A stretch of 64,000 bases of DNA from Turnera subulata (GCA_028386065.3 JAKUCV010003555.1:40402-104401), one strand, 5' to 3'; shown: positions 43,403-54,641, numbered from the stretch's first letter. Program-made: numbers and translations. Notes: a model not told the origin generated them from the sequence alone.

Positions 43403-45168
43403 TGTTAGAAGTATGCCCTAGAGCTAGTTATCTTTGGGATTTAATCATACAAATATTTATATTTATATCAATAAAGACATTTCATTATTATAAAGTGCAT
43501 ATTATTTATGTTGGTATAAAAATCTTAAACTGCGCAATAAAGTCCTTGGTATTAAAATACATGGTGCAATCGGAATCATAAGGAGTTCATGATGTGAGAT
43601 TCATAATGCATGCAAATATATTTATACCTAAATTATCCCAAGTCATAGTATTAACAAGGAGGCACACTGATAATACGGATAGACTAGCACATGTTATACT
43701 TCTTGATATGATCAGGTAGTAATTTCTCACTAACTATAGACATGGTGATGTTTAGAGTTAACACGTGGATGCTTACTTGAGAATTAAGTTCATTGGAGAC
43801 CTGCTATGAGATCGTCATATGGATAATAATCTATGTCAATGAATGGATCTCATCATAACAGTAGGTGCAAGTATCCTTTGACTTGAGATCATCAAAGTAT
43901 CTTAAGTAAGGATTAACATGTTTTGACTCCAAACCTTATTCTCCACCATGGAGCATTTATAGCGAGGAGATTGGATATATTATGAATTATTTGAAGATAG
44001 TTGAATGATCAATAGAGGATTCACTACTCCTGATTATTAGATGGAGGTTTATCTCATTTATTTTTAAGAATATTTTTATTCAGGAATCTCTGTGCAGAGT
44101 GGAATGTCTACATTAAATGAGATTTAAGTAGATATCAAGGAATAAAGAAATTTTAAGAATTTAAAATATCCAAGACATAATATGCAAGAGTTGACATATG
44201 TTCATACTCTAACATGGATGAGATAAAGTATAGTGAATGGAGTAATTGTACGGCAACTGGTTATGGAAGGGTTGAGGTTAAAACCATTAACCTTCTAGCA
44301 CTTGGGTAGTCTTGATGTGTGACTGGACACCTCTCATGACTTATACTTAAGTGAATTTATTTAATGAGATTAAATAATAATATGAGTTATACTATATTAT
44401 CTTGTAAAGGATAATAATTCACTAAGTATTGCCAACGTGTTTAGAAGCCCATAAGGTCACACACATAAGAGGTTATGAGGCCAAGGTGAAAATACAATTT
44501 AAAATAGCAATTGATGTTATTGGAGGAATCAATTAGATCAAGATCTAATTATCTTAACTAACTACGATATGTGATTTTTCTTTGCAAAAGTCCATTCTTT
44601 GGGTTTTTGATTTAAGGAGGAAGAAGTTGGATTTTCATCCAATGTTAAATCAAAATAATAATTAATATATAGACTTTTATATAATAGTCCATGTATGAGT
44701 TAAATAATTATTTGAGCTTTGGTCCAATTAGTTATTTAAGTAGTCCATTAAGGTTTCTTATAACCTAATAAACTTGTGCCTATAAATAGATATCTTATGG
44801 TATTGATATCTATACCACACCCAACGTAGAAAAATTATTCTCTAGCCTCCTTCTCCTCCTAGAGCCAAAATCCCTAACTAGCTCTCTAGGGTTTTGGCAA
44901 TTGTAGTTCTCTTGTGAAGAGTTCTTAGCTCCTGCCTTGTGTGGATTACTTGTGGAGGTGATACTCAAGAGAGGATCACTGTGGTTTGCGACAACCAAGT
45001 GAGCTAGTGATAAGAAGATAAGAAGAGTTCTTTCTGATTTGCTGCAATCTACGTGTACTCGTGTAAGTACTGAATACCTCTCTAATATATGTTCAATTGA
45101 TTTGCTGATTTGCTGCGATCTACATGTACTCCTGTAAATACTGAATACCTCTCCCTTTGATTCCATCA
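43403..45168 (+). repeat. Copia-A 3' LTR, full length
   Basis: 1766 bp, TGTTAGAAGTATGCCC…CCATCA. Only its last ~540 bp aligns with the 5' LTR. TATA box 44780-44789. Near 45100 a ~40 bp segment (TTTGCTGCGATCTAC…CTGAATACCTCTC) is duplicated and replaces sequence found in the 5' LTR. Confidence 0.72.
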
Positions 45169-45728
45169 CTTCTTCCCCCTAATCTCGAATTGATTTCAAA
45201 CATATATCTACTCCGATTTGAATTTCAAATGTCGAATCCTTATCCAGATCGATTTCAAGATAAAATTAGTTTAACACGGTTATCAAAAATACTCCAAGGA
45301 CCTGTGACACCTGGACTTCGATCCATCTGTCGTCGGGCAATAGTGACCCAAAGTCAACTCATAGGTCATGGGTTGACCAAAAGTCAACCCACAAGTCATG
45401 GAGTGAGCAAAAGTCAACTCACAAGTCATGGGAACCCAAAGTCAACTCGCAGGTCATAAGGTGAGCATAAGTCAACCCGCAGGTCATGGGGTGAGCAAAA
45501 GTCAACTCGCATGTCATGGAATCCGAAGTCAACTCGCAGGTCATAGGGGTGAGCAAAAGTCAACGCGCAGGTCAAGAGGTGACAAAAAGTCAACTCATTG
45601 GTTAAAGGAACGACCTAAAACATCAACCACCCATCGACCGATATCAAACAAGATACTCAAGAACGACCTGCGATATTATCCCACCATTCGACCACTCCAA
45701 ATGCACGATTTTGAATTTGGTACAAACA
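45169..45728 (-). repeat. Element E 3' LTR, second part
   Basis: Continues the LTR interrupted at 3465 and matches 49590-50271. It includes a ~29 bp minisatellite (45343-45603) with nine units of the AAGTCAACTCGCAGGTCATGG type. It ends ACAAACA next to a PPT (minus-strand AAAGGGGGCAAC, 45729-45740). Confidence 0.7.
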
Positions 45729-45740
45729 GTTGCCCCCTTT

Positions 45741-46297
45741 AGCCCTTTAATTAAAGGCTACCGCAAATTGAAGGGTTGTTCATAACGTCCCATCAAAATC
45801 GTGACCATGAAGACATGACTGTCATGTGCACGTCACAGAAAGTATTGGCAGGAATCAAATCCTCTGCCTACCCCTCGCTTTTGGCTGCTAAGAGGCTTCT
45901 AACATTGACCACACTCTTCACGACCAGTCACAAATCCGTCTGGCTAATCCACCTGGCCGCCGATCACCTGCTAAGTTCAATACGCTCTCTGCAGTTCAGC
46001 AATCACAATTTACTCGGACAACTTATTCAAATATATCACCAGGGCCACCAAGTCATGATGGCCAATAATAAAAGAAATAATTTTTTGCCATCAAGAAATA
46101 GATGGCCTAATTATATACCATGGTCACCAGAAAACAATTCTACTTCAAGCCACCCAAACCATCCACACCAACAATAGAATAAAAAGCTTGCGATCGTTAG
46201 GTGGATGAGAGGGCGTTTGACCTTCACCTTGTAATTCTAACTTGTATTCGCATGGAAAAGGTCTTCTGGCAACTGGAAAAGATAGAGATTGGTCATT
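45741..46297 (-). other. Element E internal region, no clear gene
   Basis: Between the PPT and the first decayed frame. A 133-codon plus-strand frame (45776-46177) is open but runs against the element and looks like nothing I recognise. Confidence 0.4.
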
Positions 46298-46954
46298 CTA
46301 ACCATTTGTTGACGCGAATTCATCCTTAGAAACCTGGACTCCAAGTTTAGCCTCTGAATATGGAGCATGCTCCCCTTCTTTAAGCTCTACAGGGTTGATC
46401 ATTGGCTTCGCATTGAAAAAGATAGGCAACATAAAGGTCGTGCTAACCAATGCTTTCTCTAAGAGGGTGCCAAATTGTATTGCTTGCAACATCTCCTCAT
46501 CATCTTCCTTCATCACAAGAGAGGCATCTCCCTTTATGGGCCTACACTTAGGGACCCACACTTTGGTTAGAGGCCTCGCCTGCTGTGACTTGATTTTCTT
46601 TCTGACAGGACGTTCGACCTCCAACTGCACCGGCAATGAACGCCCTTGGTTCGTTGGTCTCCCAGATCGTCCTGAACCTGGATGACCGTTGAGACTGAGT
46701 GCCCAGTTTTTCAACTATCGGTCTTCTAGCAACCGTAGCTTCACTCTACATTGGCCTAGAATTGGTCGATGGTCCTCCTGGGTGGCTGACACCTAATTCT
46801 TGCCTCAAACGCTTCATGCGCCTCTTCTGAGTCCTTGTAAGTCCCAATCGCTTAAACCGAGCTTCCAAATTCCTCAGGTGTTCATGTGGGGAAGTTGGTG
46901 TTCGCCAAGGCTTCTTTCTCAGCTGGTTCACGTGCCACCTAAAATCCTTGTGTG
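46298..46954 (-). pseudogene. Element E decayed gag/pol-like fragment
   Basis: Minus-strand frames at 46746-46954 and 46298-46714 look like pieces of one protein. The first has a Lys/Arg-rich LTRTQKRRMKRLRQELG, a type of motif seen in plant Tat-like polyproteins. The second has KKIKSQQARPLTKVW and MLPIFFNAKPMI. No catalytic motif is visible. A TRIM insertion at 46960 cuts the frame on its upstream side. Confidence 0.4.
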
Positions 46955-46959
46955 CTAAG

Positions 46960-48184
46960 TGTAATGTCCCGGCTTGTCGAATGTCACTACATACCAACAC
47001 GGGACTTTTCCAACATGCTTTGTCCTCACTCGTATGTTTCCGGAGAGAACTTTCCAAGAGGTCACCCATTCCAGAATTGCTCCAAGTCAAGCACGTTTAA
47101 CTTTAGAGTTCTTATGGAATGAGCACAAAAAAGGTAAAGGCACCTTGTTGATATAGTTAGTACCCATCAAATCGTTTAAGCTATTCTTTATTGTACAATC
47201 CCATACCTGTACAACCGCGAAATCACTTCATTTGAACTATTCTTAATTATACAGTCGCATACCTGTATAATTACGAAATCGCCCCAACTATGTAGCTCTA
47301 TCCCTACACAGTCTCAGAATCTCTCCTATTCTAGTGTGGATTCGGTTCATTTGTGTGCCCCTCTGTATAGAAGCCTGCCAGAAGCCGCTCCTTGTCTATG
47401 CTCATCTCGGCATCGGTGTACACTTCCCGCCCTCATAGACCCCGAGTATTACACTGAGGGCTTGATCATCCTAGATGAAGGCCTACTATTGATCAATTCA
47501 GGCTGTAGATGCACCTTAGGATTGACCCTCCTACCCGTCCACCAGCTTCCGCTAGGTTCGTCCCCGAACCTTGCACCGTACTAGGGGAGTCCTGGAGCTC
47601 CGCTACCAACTGTAATGTCCCGGCTTGTCGACTGTCACTACATACCAGCATGGGACCTTTCCAACATGCTTTATCCTCACTCGCATGTTTCCGAGGAAAA
47701 CTTTCCAGGAGGTCATCCATCCCAGTATTGCTCCAAGTCAAGCACGTTTAACTTTAGAGTTCTTATGGAATGAGCACCGAAAAGGTAGGTGCACCTTATT
47801 GATATAGTTAATACCCATCAAACCGTTTAAGCTATTCTTGATTGTACAGTCCCATACCTGTATAACCTCGAAATCACTTCATTTGAGCTATTCTTAATTA
47901 TACAGTCCCATACTCGTATAATTACAAAATCGCCCAATTGTGCAGCCCCATCCATACACAGTCTCAGGATCTCTCCTATTCCATGTGGTTTCGGTTCATT
48001 CGTGTGCCCCTCCATCTAAAAGCCTGCGAGAAGCCGCTCCTTGTCCATGCTCATCCCGGCACCGGCGTACACTTTCCGCCCTCATAGACCCCGAGTATTA
48101 CACTGAGGGCTTGATCATCCTAGATGAAGGCCTACTATCGATCAATTCAGGCTGTAGATGCACCTTAGGATTGACCCTCCTGCA
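46960..48184 (-). mobile_element. TRIM-like miniature LTR element inside element E
   Basis: Two ~573 bp LTRs, 46960-47532 and 47611-48184 (TGTAATGTCCCGG… in window orientation), with only about 78 bp between them. That short interior contains a PBS next to the right LTR. The flanks ctaag (46955-46959) and ctcag (48185-48189) are a probable 5 bp duplication with one mismatch. No coding capacity, so it would need enzymes from another element. Confidence 0.75.
47597..47608 (-). other. TRIM primer-binding site
   Basis: TGGTAGCGGAGC on the minus strand, two bases from the LTR end (…CATTACA). Identical to the Tekay and copia D PBS. Confidence 0.75.
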
Positions 48185-48202
48185 CTCAGAACACCTTATT
48201 AC

Positions 48203-49096
48203 CTAGTAATTGATCTCTACTACCCTTGCCTTGATCTTTGCACTAGAGTCTGCAACCTTAATCTGGTGGCGTTTTCTGCATATAACGAGAACAAAAAATC
48301 TACTGATTGTGACCATGGGTGGCCTTACGGTTCTGGTCTCTAGGAATAGTCTGACGGTTCTGGCATTTGGGAACGGAATGACAGTCCCAGCCTTTGGCCG
48401 TGGCTTGATGACCACTGGTGGTGGCTTTCCGGTCCTGGCCACCAAGCATTGTATGTTGGTTCTTCTTACTGGGAATAACCTGATGGCTTCGGCAATCAGC
48501 AATGCTCTGTGGATCATGGCCTTCACCTTGCAAAGTTGATGAAGAATCTTTATGAGGAGTTGGATCTGTGTTGCCCCCTGGTGGGCTGGCCTCTCCAGAT
48601 CGACCAATGATTGATTACTTTCTGATTCCTCACCAACGTACTCATCATAACATGGACCTTCCTCTTCAACAAGGGACTTTTCTTCTTTCGAGCCCTGTAC
48701 GTCAATCTCTGATGGAGTTTTATGACTTTCCTGTATTAAAATCTGGCCATTAGCATATACTTGCTCAAAAACTTCATTGGCCCCAAAGATATCTAATATG
48801 TTTGGCCGAAGACCCGACCTCGTACTATCAGTATGCAACTTGTTGATAAAGGAGTTTTTTTTTTCTGCTTTAATCTTTGTGACGTTGTCCTCATCCTAGT
48901 AGCCCTGATTGACCTGTACATCTTCATCACTTTCAATGACTGATGAGTATACTTTGTTCACGATATACTCCATCGGTCGTGCACCAAAAAACTTTTCAGC
49001 TTGAACGTCCTTTATTAGAACATTCATCCCCCTTTCACCAAGCTCATCGTATAAGTATTTCTCCACTTTACAAACTCGATTATATTGAGAAGACAA
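48203..49096 (-). pseudogene. Element E unassigned frame, possibly gag
   Basis: One minus-strand frame interrupted by TAG at 48896-48898. Its N-terminal part is EYIVNKVYSSVIESDEDVQV. The middle is acidic (EEKSLVEEEGPCYDEYVGEE). The C-terminal part has a short repeated (N/T)RTVR pattern rich in Pro and Arg. It lies between the PBS and the TRIM, where gag would be expected, but I cannot recognise a domain. Confidence 0.35.
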
Positions 49097-49237
49097 CGAT
49101 TATGCTTGTTGGGAATTACCGCTAATCTGTAGATCCTTGCAAGGCGCCTCCTTTTCCTTCAAAAGCTGTGAAAAAATGGCCACGGATGACGGCCACAGAC
49201 TCCATCAAGAACTAGATTGTTAGTGAGAACATGATGT

Positions 49238-49255
49238 GTCCTACTGAGCGTGCCA
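49238..49255 (-). other. Element E primer-binding site (probable)
   Basis: TGGCACGCTCAGTAGGAC on the minus strand. Close variants (TGGCACGCCCAGTGGGAC) follow the 5' LTR of many plant Tat-like elements. The LTR end beside it is approximate. Confidence 0.5.
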
Positions 49256-49506
49256 AAAACTACAATTATTCTCTAAATTGAACAGCCTCGAACCCTACAA
49301 AAACTATTCGCGGGCTACCGAATTCGACTGCTGAAGGGCCGAATGGACGGTGTCGCACGTCCTTAGACCGAGTTTTGATATTTCTAAAAAACGTTAACTA
49401 GGAAGACATGATAAACTCTACGCTATTATGCAGTAAAGTAAAGGTAAATTGATAAAAAGATTATTTTTTGATTGATCATTGGATCTCTTACCAGAATAAT
49501 CAATAG

Positions 49507-49516
49507 CCTTATATAG
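49507..49516 (-). promoter_or_regulatory. TATA box of element E 5' LTR
   Basis: CTATATAAGG on the minus strand, about 250 bp downstream of the minisatellite. Confidence 0.45.
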
Positions 49517-49767
49517 GCATTTAAAATCAACAAATAACCAAGACCCGTTACAAATTCTCCAAGATAATCCCCTTTAAAATTCAATCCAGCAACCTCTTCC
49601 CCGAATCTCGAATTGGTTTTCAAACATATATCTGCTCCGATCTTGAATTTCAAATGTCGAATCCTTATCCAGATCGATTTCAAGATAAAATTACTTTAAC
49701 ACGGTTATCGAAAATACTCCAAGGACCTGTGACACCTGGACCACAATCCATCTATCGTCGGGCAAGA

Positions 49768-50085
49768 GTGACCCAAAGTCAACTCATAGGTCATGAGGTG
49801 AGCATAAGTCAATTCACAGTCATGGGAACCTAAAGTCAACCCGCAAGTCATGTGGAGACCGTAAGTCAACCCGCAGGTCATGGGGTGAGCAAAAGTCAAC
49901 TCACAGGTCATGAGAACCTAAAGTCAACTCGCAGATCATAGGGTGACCATAAGTCAACCCGCATGTCATGGGGTGAGCAAAAGTCAACTCACAGGTCATG
50001 GGAACTCAAAGTCAACTTGCAGGTCACAGGGTGAGCAAAAGTCAACGCGTAGGTCAAGATGTGACAAAAAGTCAACTCATTGGTT
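49768..50085 (-). repeat. minisatellite of W-box-like units in element E LTR
   Basis: Eleven ~29 bp units. On the element's sense strand each contains TTGACTT (W-box core TTGAC[C/T], the site bound by WRKY factors), and most also contain ATGACCT. The other LTR has nine units (45343-45603). Position upstream of the TATA box suggests an enhancer-like block. Confidence 0.75.
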
Positions 50086-50271
50086 AAGGGAACGACCTTC
50101 AACATCAACCACCCATCGACCGATATCAAACAAGATACCCAAGAACGACCTACGATATTATCCCGCGAATAGTCCACGATCGATACCAGCCCAAGGAACC
50201 CATGAACGACCTACGAAATTAAACCAGCAATCGACCACTCCAAGTGCACGATTTTGAATTTGGTACAAACA

Positions 50272-50402
50272 AATATATTAGATTCTTACAAATATCAATT
50301 ATTATTTAGATATATCAAATTTATTGTACAGCATAGCTAATAATTTTTTAACAAATTAGTAAGAAAATTTTCATTTCTGAGTTCTTTTGCTACATAAGTT
50401 AA
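50272..50402. other. short AT-rich spacer between elements E and D
   Basis: No feature seen. Neither element's target duplication could be matched here. Confidence 0.5.
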
Positions 50403-50600
50403 TGTTGACATGATTGACAAAATCAAGCATAATTTACGACTTGATTTACGTAATAAGTGTTAATTGTGAAAATCCCTATAATTATTATGTTGTAATTACT
50501 TTTCCTTTGTTATACCATGTAAACTTGTATATATAGGGATGCCTAATGTCAAGGAAAAATATCAGAAACTTCTCTCAAATCATTGTTTATTGATTCAACA
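50403..50600 (+). repeat. Element D 5' LTR
   Basis: 198 bp TGTTGACATG…TTGATTCAACA directly before the PBS. TATA-like TATATATAG at 50528-50536. The outer boundary is inferred from the TG start alone. Confidence 0.6.
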
Positions 50601-50612
50601 TGGTAGCGGAGC
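50601..50612 (+). other. Element D primer-binding site
   Basis: TGGTAGCGGAGC directly after the LTR CA end. Confidence 0.8.
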
Positions 50613-50659
50613 AGGTTTAGTCACCTATTTTTTCTTTTTCTTTCTTTTTTTTTTTAGAT

Positions 50660-51745
50660 ATGGTTTTAGCACCAAATATACCTGATCTCCGAATCTCAAA
50701 CACTATGGTTGTCTCAAACACAAACACAAACACCCAAACACAACCAATAGTTGTCAATCATGATAACTCGAATTTTCTCATTATTGTCATACTTGATGAA
50801 ACAAACGACTCTTTATGGTCTCAACTCATGGAGATGCGTGTTGGTGCATGAAACAAAGCTGGTTATCTCACAGGCACAGAGAAAAAACCAGCCCCTGAAG
50901 ACCCAAAATATGGGATATGGATCACTGAGAATAGTCGAGTGAAGAGTTGGCTAGTAGAATCTATGAGCCCTTCACTAATGCAACGATTTATACGTCTTCC
51001 CACAGCCAGAGAAATTTGAGAGGCTGTATGAAGTAGAAGAAACCTGTATCTTTGAATTAAATCAAAGATCCTTCACCACCAAACAAAATGGTAGATCATT
51101 ATTTGTGTATCACAATAAGCTTGTTTCAATTTTTCAGGAAATTGATCATAGATCCACTTCTCAAGAAGAAACAGTGGAAGGTGTGATCCAGATGAATTCG
51201 GCTATGGCTCGTTTATGAGTTCATATTTTTTGAGTGGGTTAGATCCAGAGTTTGATCAAGTACGTGGAGAGATCTTACAAAAATACCCAAAGTTTGACCT
51301 TGAAAGCACCTATGCCTATGTTCGTCGAGAGTACCAACAGCCAAAGACGATGGGAGGCTCGAGTTCTAGCACTGAAAAATACTGCTCTGGTATCTCGCGG
51401 TGGTCGGCCATCACATGGCCCGACAACCCAAGATTATCCAAAACTCGGTCTACTGAAAAGCTGATATGTACTCATTGTGGCGTTTCTAAGAACACTAAAC
51501 AATGGTGTTATGAACTTGTTGGTTATCCTGAATGGTGGGATTTTTCGAAGGCTCCCCAAAAGAAGGTAGCAGGAAAGGTGATGGTGTCTGTCCAAGATTC
51601 TGTAGCCACTGACGAATCACCATGCACTGCCCATGTTGTTCAAATCGGTAATATACAGGTTTCTGTTTTTTCTGCTACTTCTATGAATAATACATGGATA
51701 ATTGGTACGGGTGCTATAGATCACATGACTAGGAATCTAGGTCAG
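50660..51745 (+). pseudogene. Element D gag
   Basis: Starts at ATG 50660 (MVLAPNIPDLRISNTMVV). Capsid motifs include NDSLWSQLMEMRVGA, NKAGYLTGTEKKPAPEDPKY, KSWLVESMSPSLMQRFI and LSGLDPEFDQVRGEILQKYP, but the frame is broken. TGA codons sit at conserved Arg or Trp positions (50849, 51017, 51216), and there is a frameshift near 51030. A downstream CTHCGVSKNTKQWCYELVGYPEWW segment is the usual zinc-knuckle-like end. Confidence 0.75.
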
Positions 51746-53293
51746 TTATAAACCATATTTCCTTCATCCCATTCTATCATCTCTACAGCCAATGGGGGTG
51801 CTTCCCCAGTAGTTGGTGAAGGCACTATCATTTTATACGATAACCTTATACTGGAAAAAGTGTTCGTTGTTCCTTTCCTTGAATATAATCTCTTGTCTGT
51901 CAGTCAACTTACCTCCACCTTATCGTGTACTGTAACTTTTCAGCCCACATATTTTGTTTTTCAGGATATTCGGACGAAGAAAAATTCTTGGTTATGGTGT
52001 TAGGCAAGGAAAATTGTACTACCTGGATCTTACTTACACCGATAAGAAAAATGTTAGTCAGGTATACATTACTCGGAGTAAGGAGGAGGCAAAAGATCTA
52101 ATTTGGTTGTGGCATCGTAGATTGGGACATCTTTCTTTTGGTTACCTTAGAAGGTTACAACCCCATTTATTTTCTAATTTCAGCAAGTCTGATTTCCATT
52201 ATGGTATTTGAGAGTTAGCCAAGAGTCATCGAGTGTCTTATTTACGTAATTTCAATAAAAGTACTGAACCTTTTTCTGTTATCCATACTGATATTTGGGG
52301 TACTGCAAAAATTCCTACAATCTCAAAAGCTCGATACTTCGTCACTTTTATTGATGAATGCACTCGTATGACTTGGGTTTCCCTTCTTCATAAGAAAAAT
52401 AATGTTTTTCCTGTTTTTCAAGAATTTTATAAGATGGTAGGTACACAATATCAAAAACAAATACGTATTTTGCAATCTGACAATGGCACTGAATTTGTAG
52501 ACACTGTCTTAGAAAATTTCTTGAAACAACATGGGACACGTCATCAAACCTATTGCACCTTTACCCCACAACAAAATGGCCTAGCTGAACGAAAAAAATA
52601 GACAGTTAATGGAAGTTGTCCGGGCATCACTTTTTGGGATGAATATGCCACGCCACTATTAGGGAGAAGCTCTTAAATCCGCTACGTATATCATCAATCG
52701 TACACCTTCCCGAATCTTAAACTTCCAAACCCCATTACAAAACTTGTGCACTTTCCTTTCCATTCCCCATTTCCCAAGCCTTGAACCACGTATCTTTGGG
52801 TGTATAGCTTATGTTCACATTGCCAAACCACTGCGCACAAAACTTGATCCTTGTGCAAAAAGATGTGTCTTCGTTGGATATTCTGATACCCAGAAGGGTT
52901 ATCATTGTTATGATCCCTACACCCGAAAAATTCTTCTAACCTTAGATGTCACTTTCATTGAGTCTACACCATTTTGTTCTCCTAGAGTTCAGGAGCATTC
53001 TCTTTAGGGGGAGAGTACTGTTAAAGAGAATAGAATGCCACACAGTGGAGTAGCACCAATCATGCTAGATGACGAGCAAATAGCACAAGTAGTGCCAGAT
53101 GTTTCCGAAGATGGAGAGGTAGCACCATCTTTGCAAGATGGATCACCAGAGCCAGTTTCAGGAGGAGAAGATCTAGTTCCCACAACAGTACAATTGCCTC
53201 TGCCTATACCACCAACCAATGAGTCTTCTCAAGACATGTCACTAGAGGTAACATCTAATCCCTCACCTTATGAACTCGAATCAAGATATCTAA
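51690..53293 (+). pseudogene. Element D protease and integrase
   Basis: The protease has WIIGTGAIDHMT (Gly where the catalytic Asp is expected). The GAG-pre-integrase part has LIWLWHRRLGHLSFGYL. Integrase has PFSVIHTDIWGTAKIP, RILQSDNGTEF and TPQQNGLAERKK, all three acidic residues present. Several frameshifts and stops follow (after 52599 and before 52744). A C-terminal segment with RIFGCIAYVHI and KRCVFVGYSDTQKGY matches the copia integrase end. The frame then runs into the Athila F LTR. Confidence 0.78.
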
Positions 53294-54615
53294 TGTGCAT
53301 GAAATTACACATATTTTACAGCGCACACTGTTGACTTTTGGCCTTGCATTCATTCATTATTCATGCATTTAGGTATCAAATCACCTCTTTTCAGTCAAAA
53401 CTATCTTTCCTCATCCTTGGTTGCTTTCAGGTGCAATTTGGCGTGATTTGGAGCTTATTTGGCAATTTTTGGTTCAGCAGCGTCGCTGCCTGTAGAAACT
53501 GTCCAGACAGTAAGTAGCGCCGCTGTCGACAAGAAAATTTCGGCTCAGCCTATTATTTTGGATGATTTACACCTACAATCTAGGAGAATCAGGAGGATGC
53601 ACTTGGACACTCCTTCCTTGAAAAGAAGTTTATTTTTGCCACTTTTATGAAGATTACTTATTCTCCAAGACTTAGGGTTTTAATTGAAGACTTGAGCATA
53701 TAAATAGTGAAGAGACAAAACCCTAAGGAGAGGTTGGCTACAACTTTGAAGTCGGCAGAAGAATTCTGAAGGCTAGAAGAAAAGTGATTTGTTTTAGGTT
53801 TTTACAATTGTAATGTCGACAACACTTTTTACTATGTTTTTATCTTTCTCCATGAACTAATTCTTCTATCTAGGTTCAAGGGATGTAGCTACAGATTTGA
53901 TGTTTAATTTATGACTCAGTTTTTTGTTCCTTTTAATTTGTTCTTTCCTTGATTTGATATAGAGAGCTTAATAGTGTCTGCGGCCTGATCACCCTCATAC
54001 ACTTCTTAGACGCCTTAGTGACGCACCTAACGGAGAAACTAAGAACTCAGACCATTTTATATCAGACCTCTACCCCTACTGGTCGTTGAAAGAGACTTTA
54101 GGGTTAGCTGAGGATAACAGTGCCTGGCACAGTGGCACTGCACCCTAGGGAAGAGCTTCACTGACGAAAGCAGGTTGTTCCAGAACTAGGGTAGGTTTGT
54201 ATCTACACGTGACAGTAGTTACAAACACTTTAGGTCAGGTAGCCCTTCAAGGTAGGCGAATTAGAGCACTAGAATACAGAATTATAGTTAGACAGCGGCG
54301 CTGTAGTGAACCCCGGACAACCTAGGTTTCCATCCACTGAGTTTCCTACCTGATCGACATCCTCTCTTCTTTCCTTTGAACTGTTTGCGTGATCTATTCT
54401 ATTTATTATTTCATTCGCTTTTATTTCTTGCTATTTACTTTATTTGTCTTTTATATTTTAAATAGTTAATCTCAAATCACTATTGGTTATTTATTTTTAT
54501 TGTTATTAGTCTAATTAATCGAGAGCCTGAGGTCAGTGTTATTTACCAGTCCCTGTGATTTGACCTTGTTTACTACAGCAACGCTGTATGCTTGCAGCAC
54601 GTTTTGCAGCGAACA
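53294..54615 (+). repeat. Element F 5' LTR
   Basis: 1322 bp, TGTGCATGAAATTACAC…GCAGCGAACA. TATA box CATATAAATAG at 53697-53707. It carries several GC-rich near-palindromes of the AGCGCCGCT type (53477, 53515, 54294, 54570). Confidence 0.7.
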
Positions 54616-54621
54616 AGTTTT

Positions 54622-54641
54622 TGGCGCTGTTGTCGGGGACT
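54622..54641 (+). other. Element F primer-binding site, Asp-tRNA type
   Basis: TGGCGCTGTTGTCGGGGACT, two changes from the classic TGGCGCCGTTGCCGGGGA; both are C to T. Confidence 0.8.

Larger units (their letters stand above)
3466..45168 (+). mobile_element. Copia-A: Ty1/copia element spread over 41.7 kb by nested insertions
   Basis: Starts TGTTAG and ends CCATCA. It is flanked by cctct (3461-3465) and cttct (45169-45173), a 5 bp target duplication with one mismatch that interrupts an otherwise continuous copy of the element E LTR. The element's own parts are the 5' LTR, PBS, leader pieces, gag (30178-), protease/integrase (to 31922), integrase/RT/RNase H (39310-41347), the RNase H end (43202-43386), PPT and 3' LTR. 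Everything between these parts is later insertion. The gene order gag-PR-INT-RT-RH is the copia order. Lineage is not assigned; the RNase H end and leader resemble TNT1/Tork-like families. Confidence 0.8.
3225..50271 (-). mobile_element. Element E: decayed minus-strand Ty3/gypsy (Tat-like) element, split by the Copia-A insertion
   Basis: Two copies of the same roughly 1 kb LTR define it: the right copy at about 49258-50271 and a left copy broken into 3225-3465 and 45169-45728. On the minus strand the LTR starts TGTTTGTACCAAATTC and is preceded in the left copy by a polypurine tract (AAAGGGGGCAAC). Next to the right copy is a PBS-like TTGGCACGCTCAGTAGGAC. A GGGGGCAAC|TG junction is typical of plant Tat/Ogre-like elements. 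The interior (45729-49257) has only small decayed frames plus a TRIM insertion, so E is non-autonomous or heavily deleted. It is the oldest layer of the nest. Confidence 0.65.
49258..50271 (-). repeat. Element E 5' LTR
   Basis: About 1014 bp, intact copy of the LTR split at the left. On the minus strand it starts TGTTTGTACCAAATTC. TATA CTATATAAGG lies at 49507-49516, downstream of the W-box-like array in this orientation. Confidence 0.7.
50403..53293 (+). mobile_element. Element D: Ty1/copia, 5' part only in window
   Basis: Short LTR, PBS, gag, protease and integrase in copia order. The element is cut near 53294, before RT, by Athila element F. Its RT, RNase H and 3' LTR would lie beyond the insertion and the window. 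Confidence 0.78.

Noticed and set aside
44625..45168. Copia-A 3' LTR starting at 44625
   Set aside because: Only the shared 540 bp start there. The canonical polypurine tract plus TGTTAG at 43391-43408 fixes the LTR start earlier, with a deletion in the 5' LTR.
45776..46177. 133-codon plus-strand frame in element E
   Set aside because: It runs against the element, lacks any recognised motif and overlaps the region next to the PPT.
48203..48539. Plus-strand 109-codon frame with repeated Leu/Thr/Val pattern
   Set aside because: It is the reverse shadow of a repetitive minus-strand frame that is better placed within element E.
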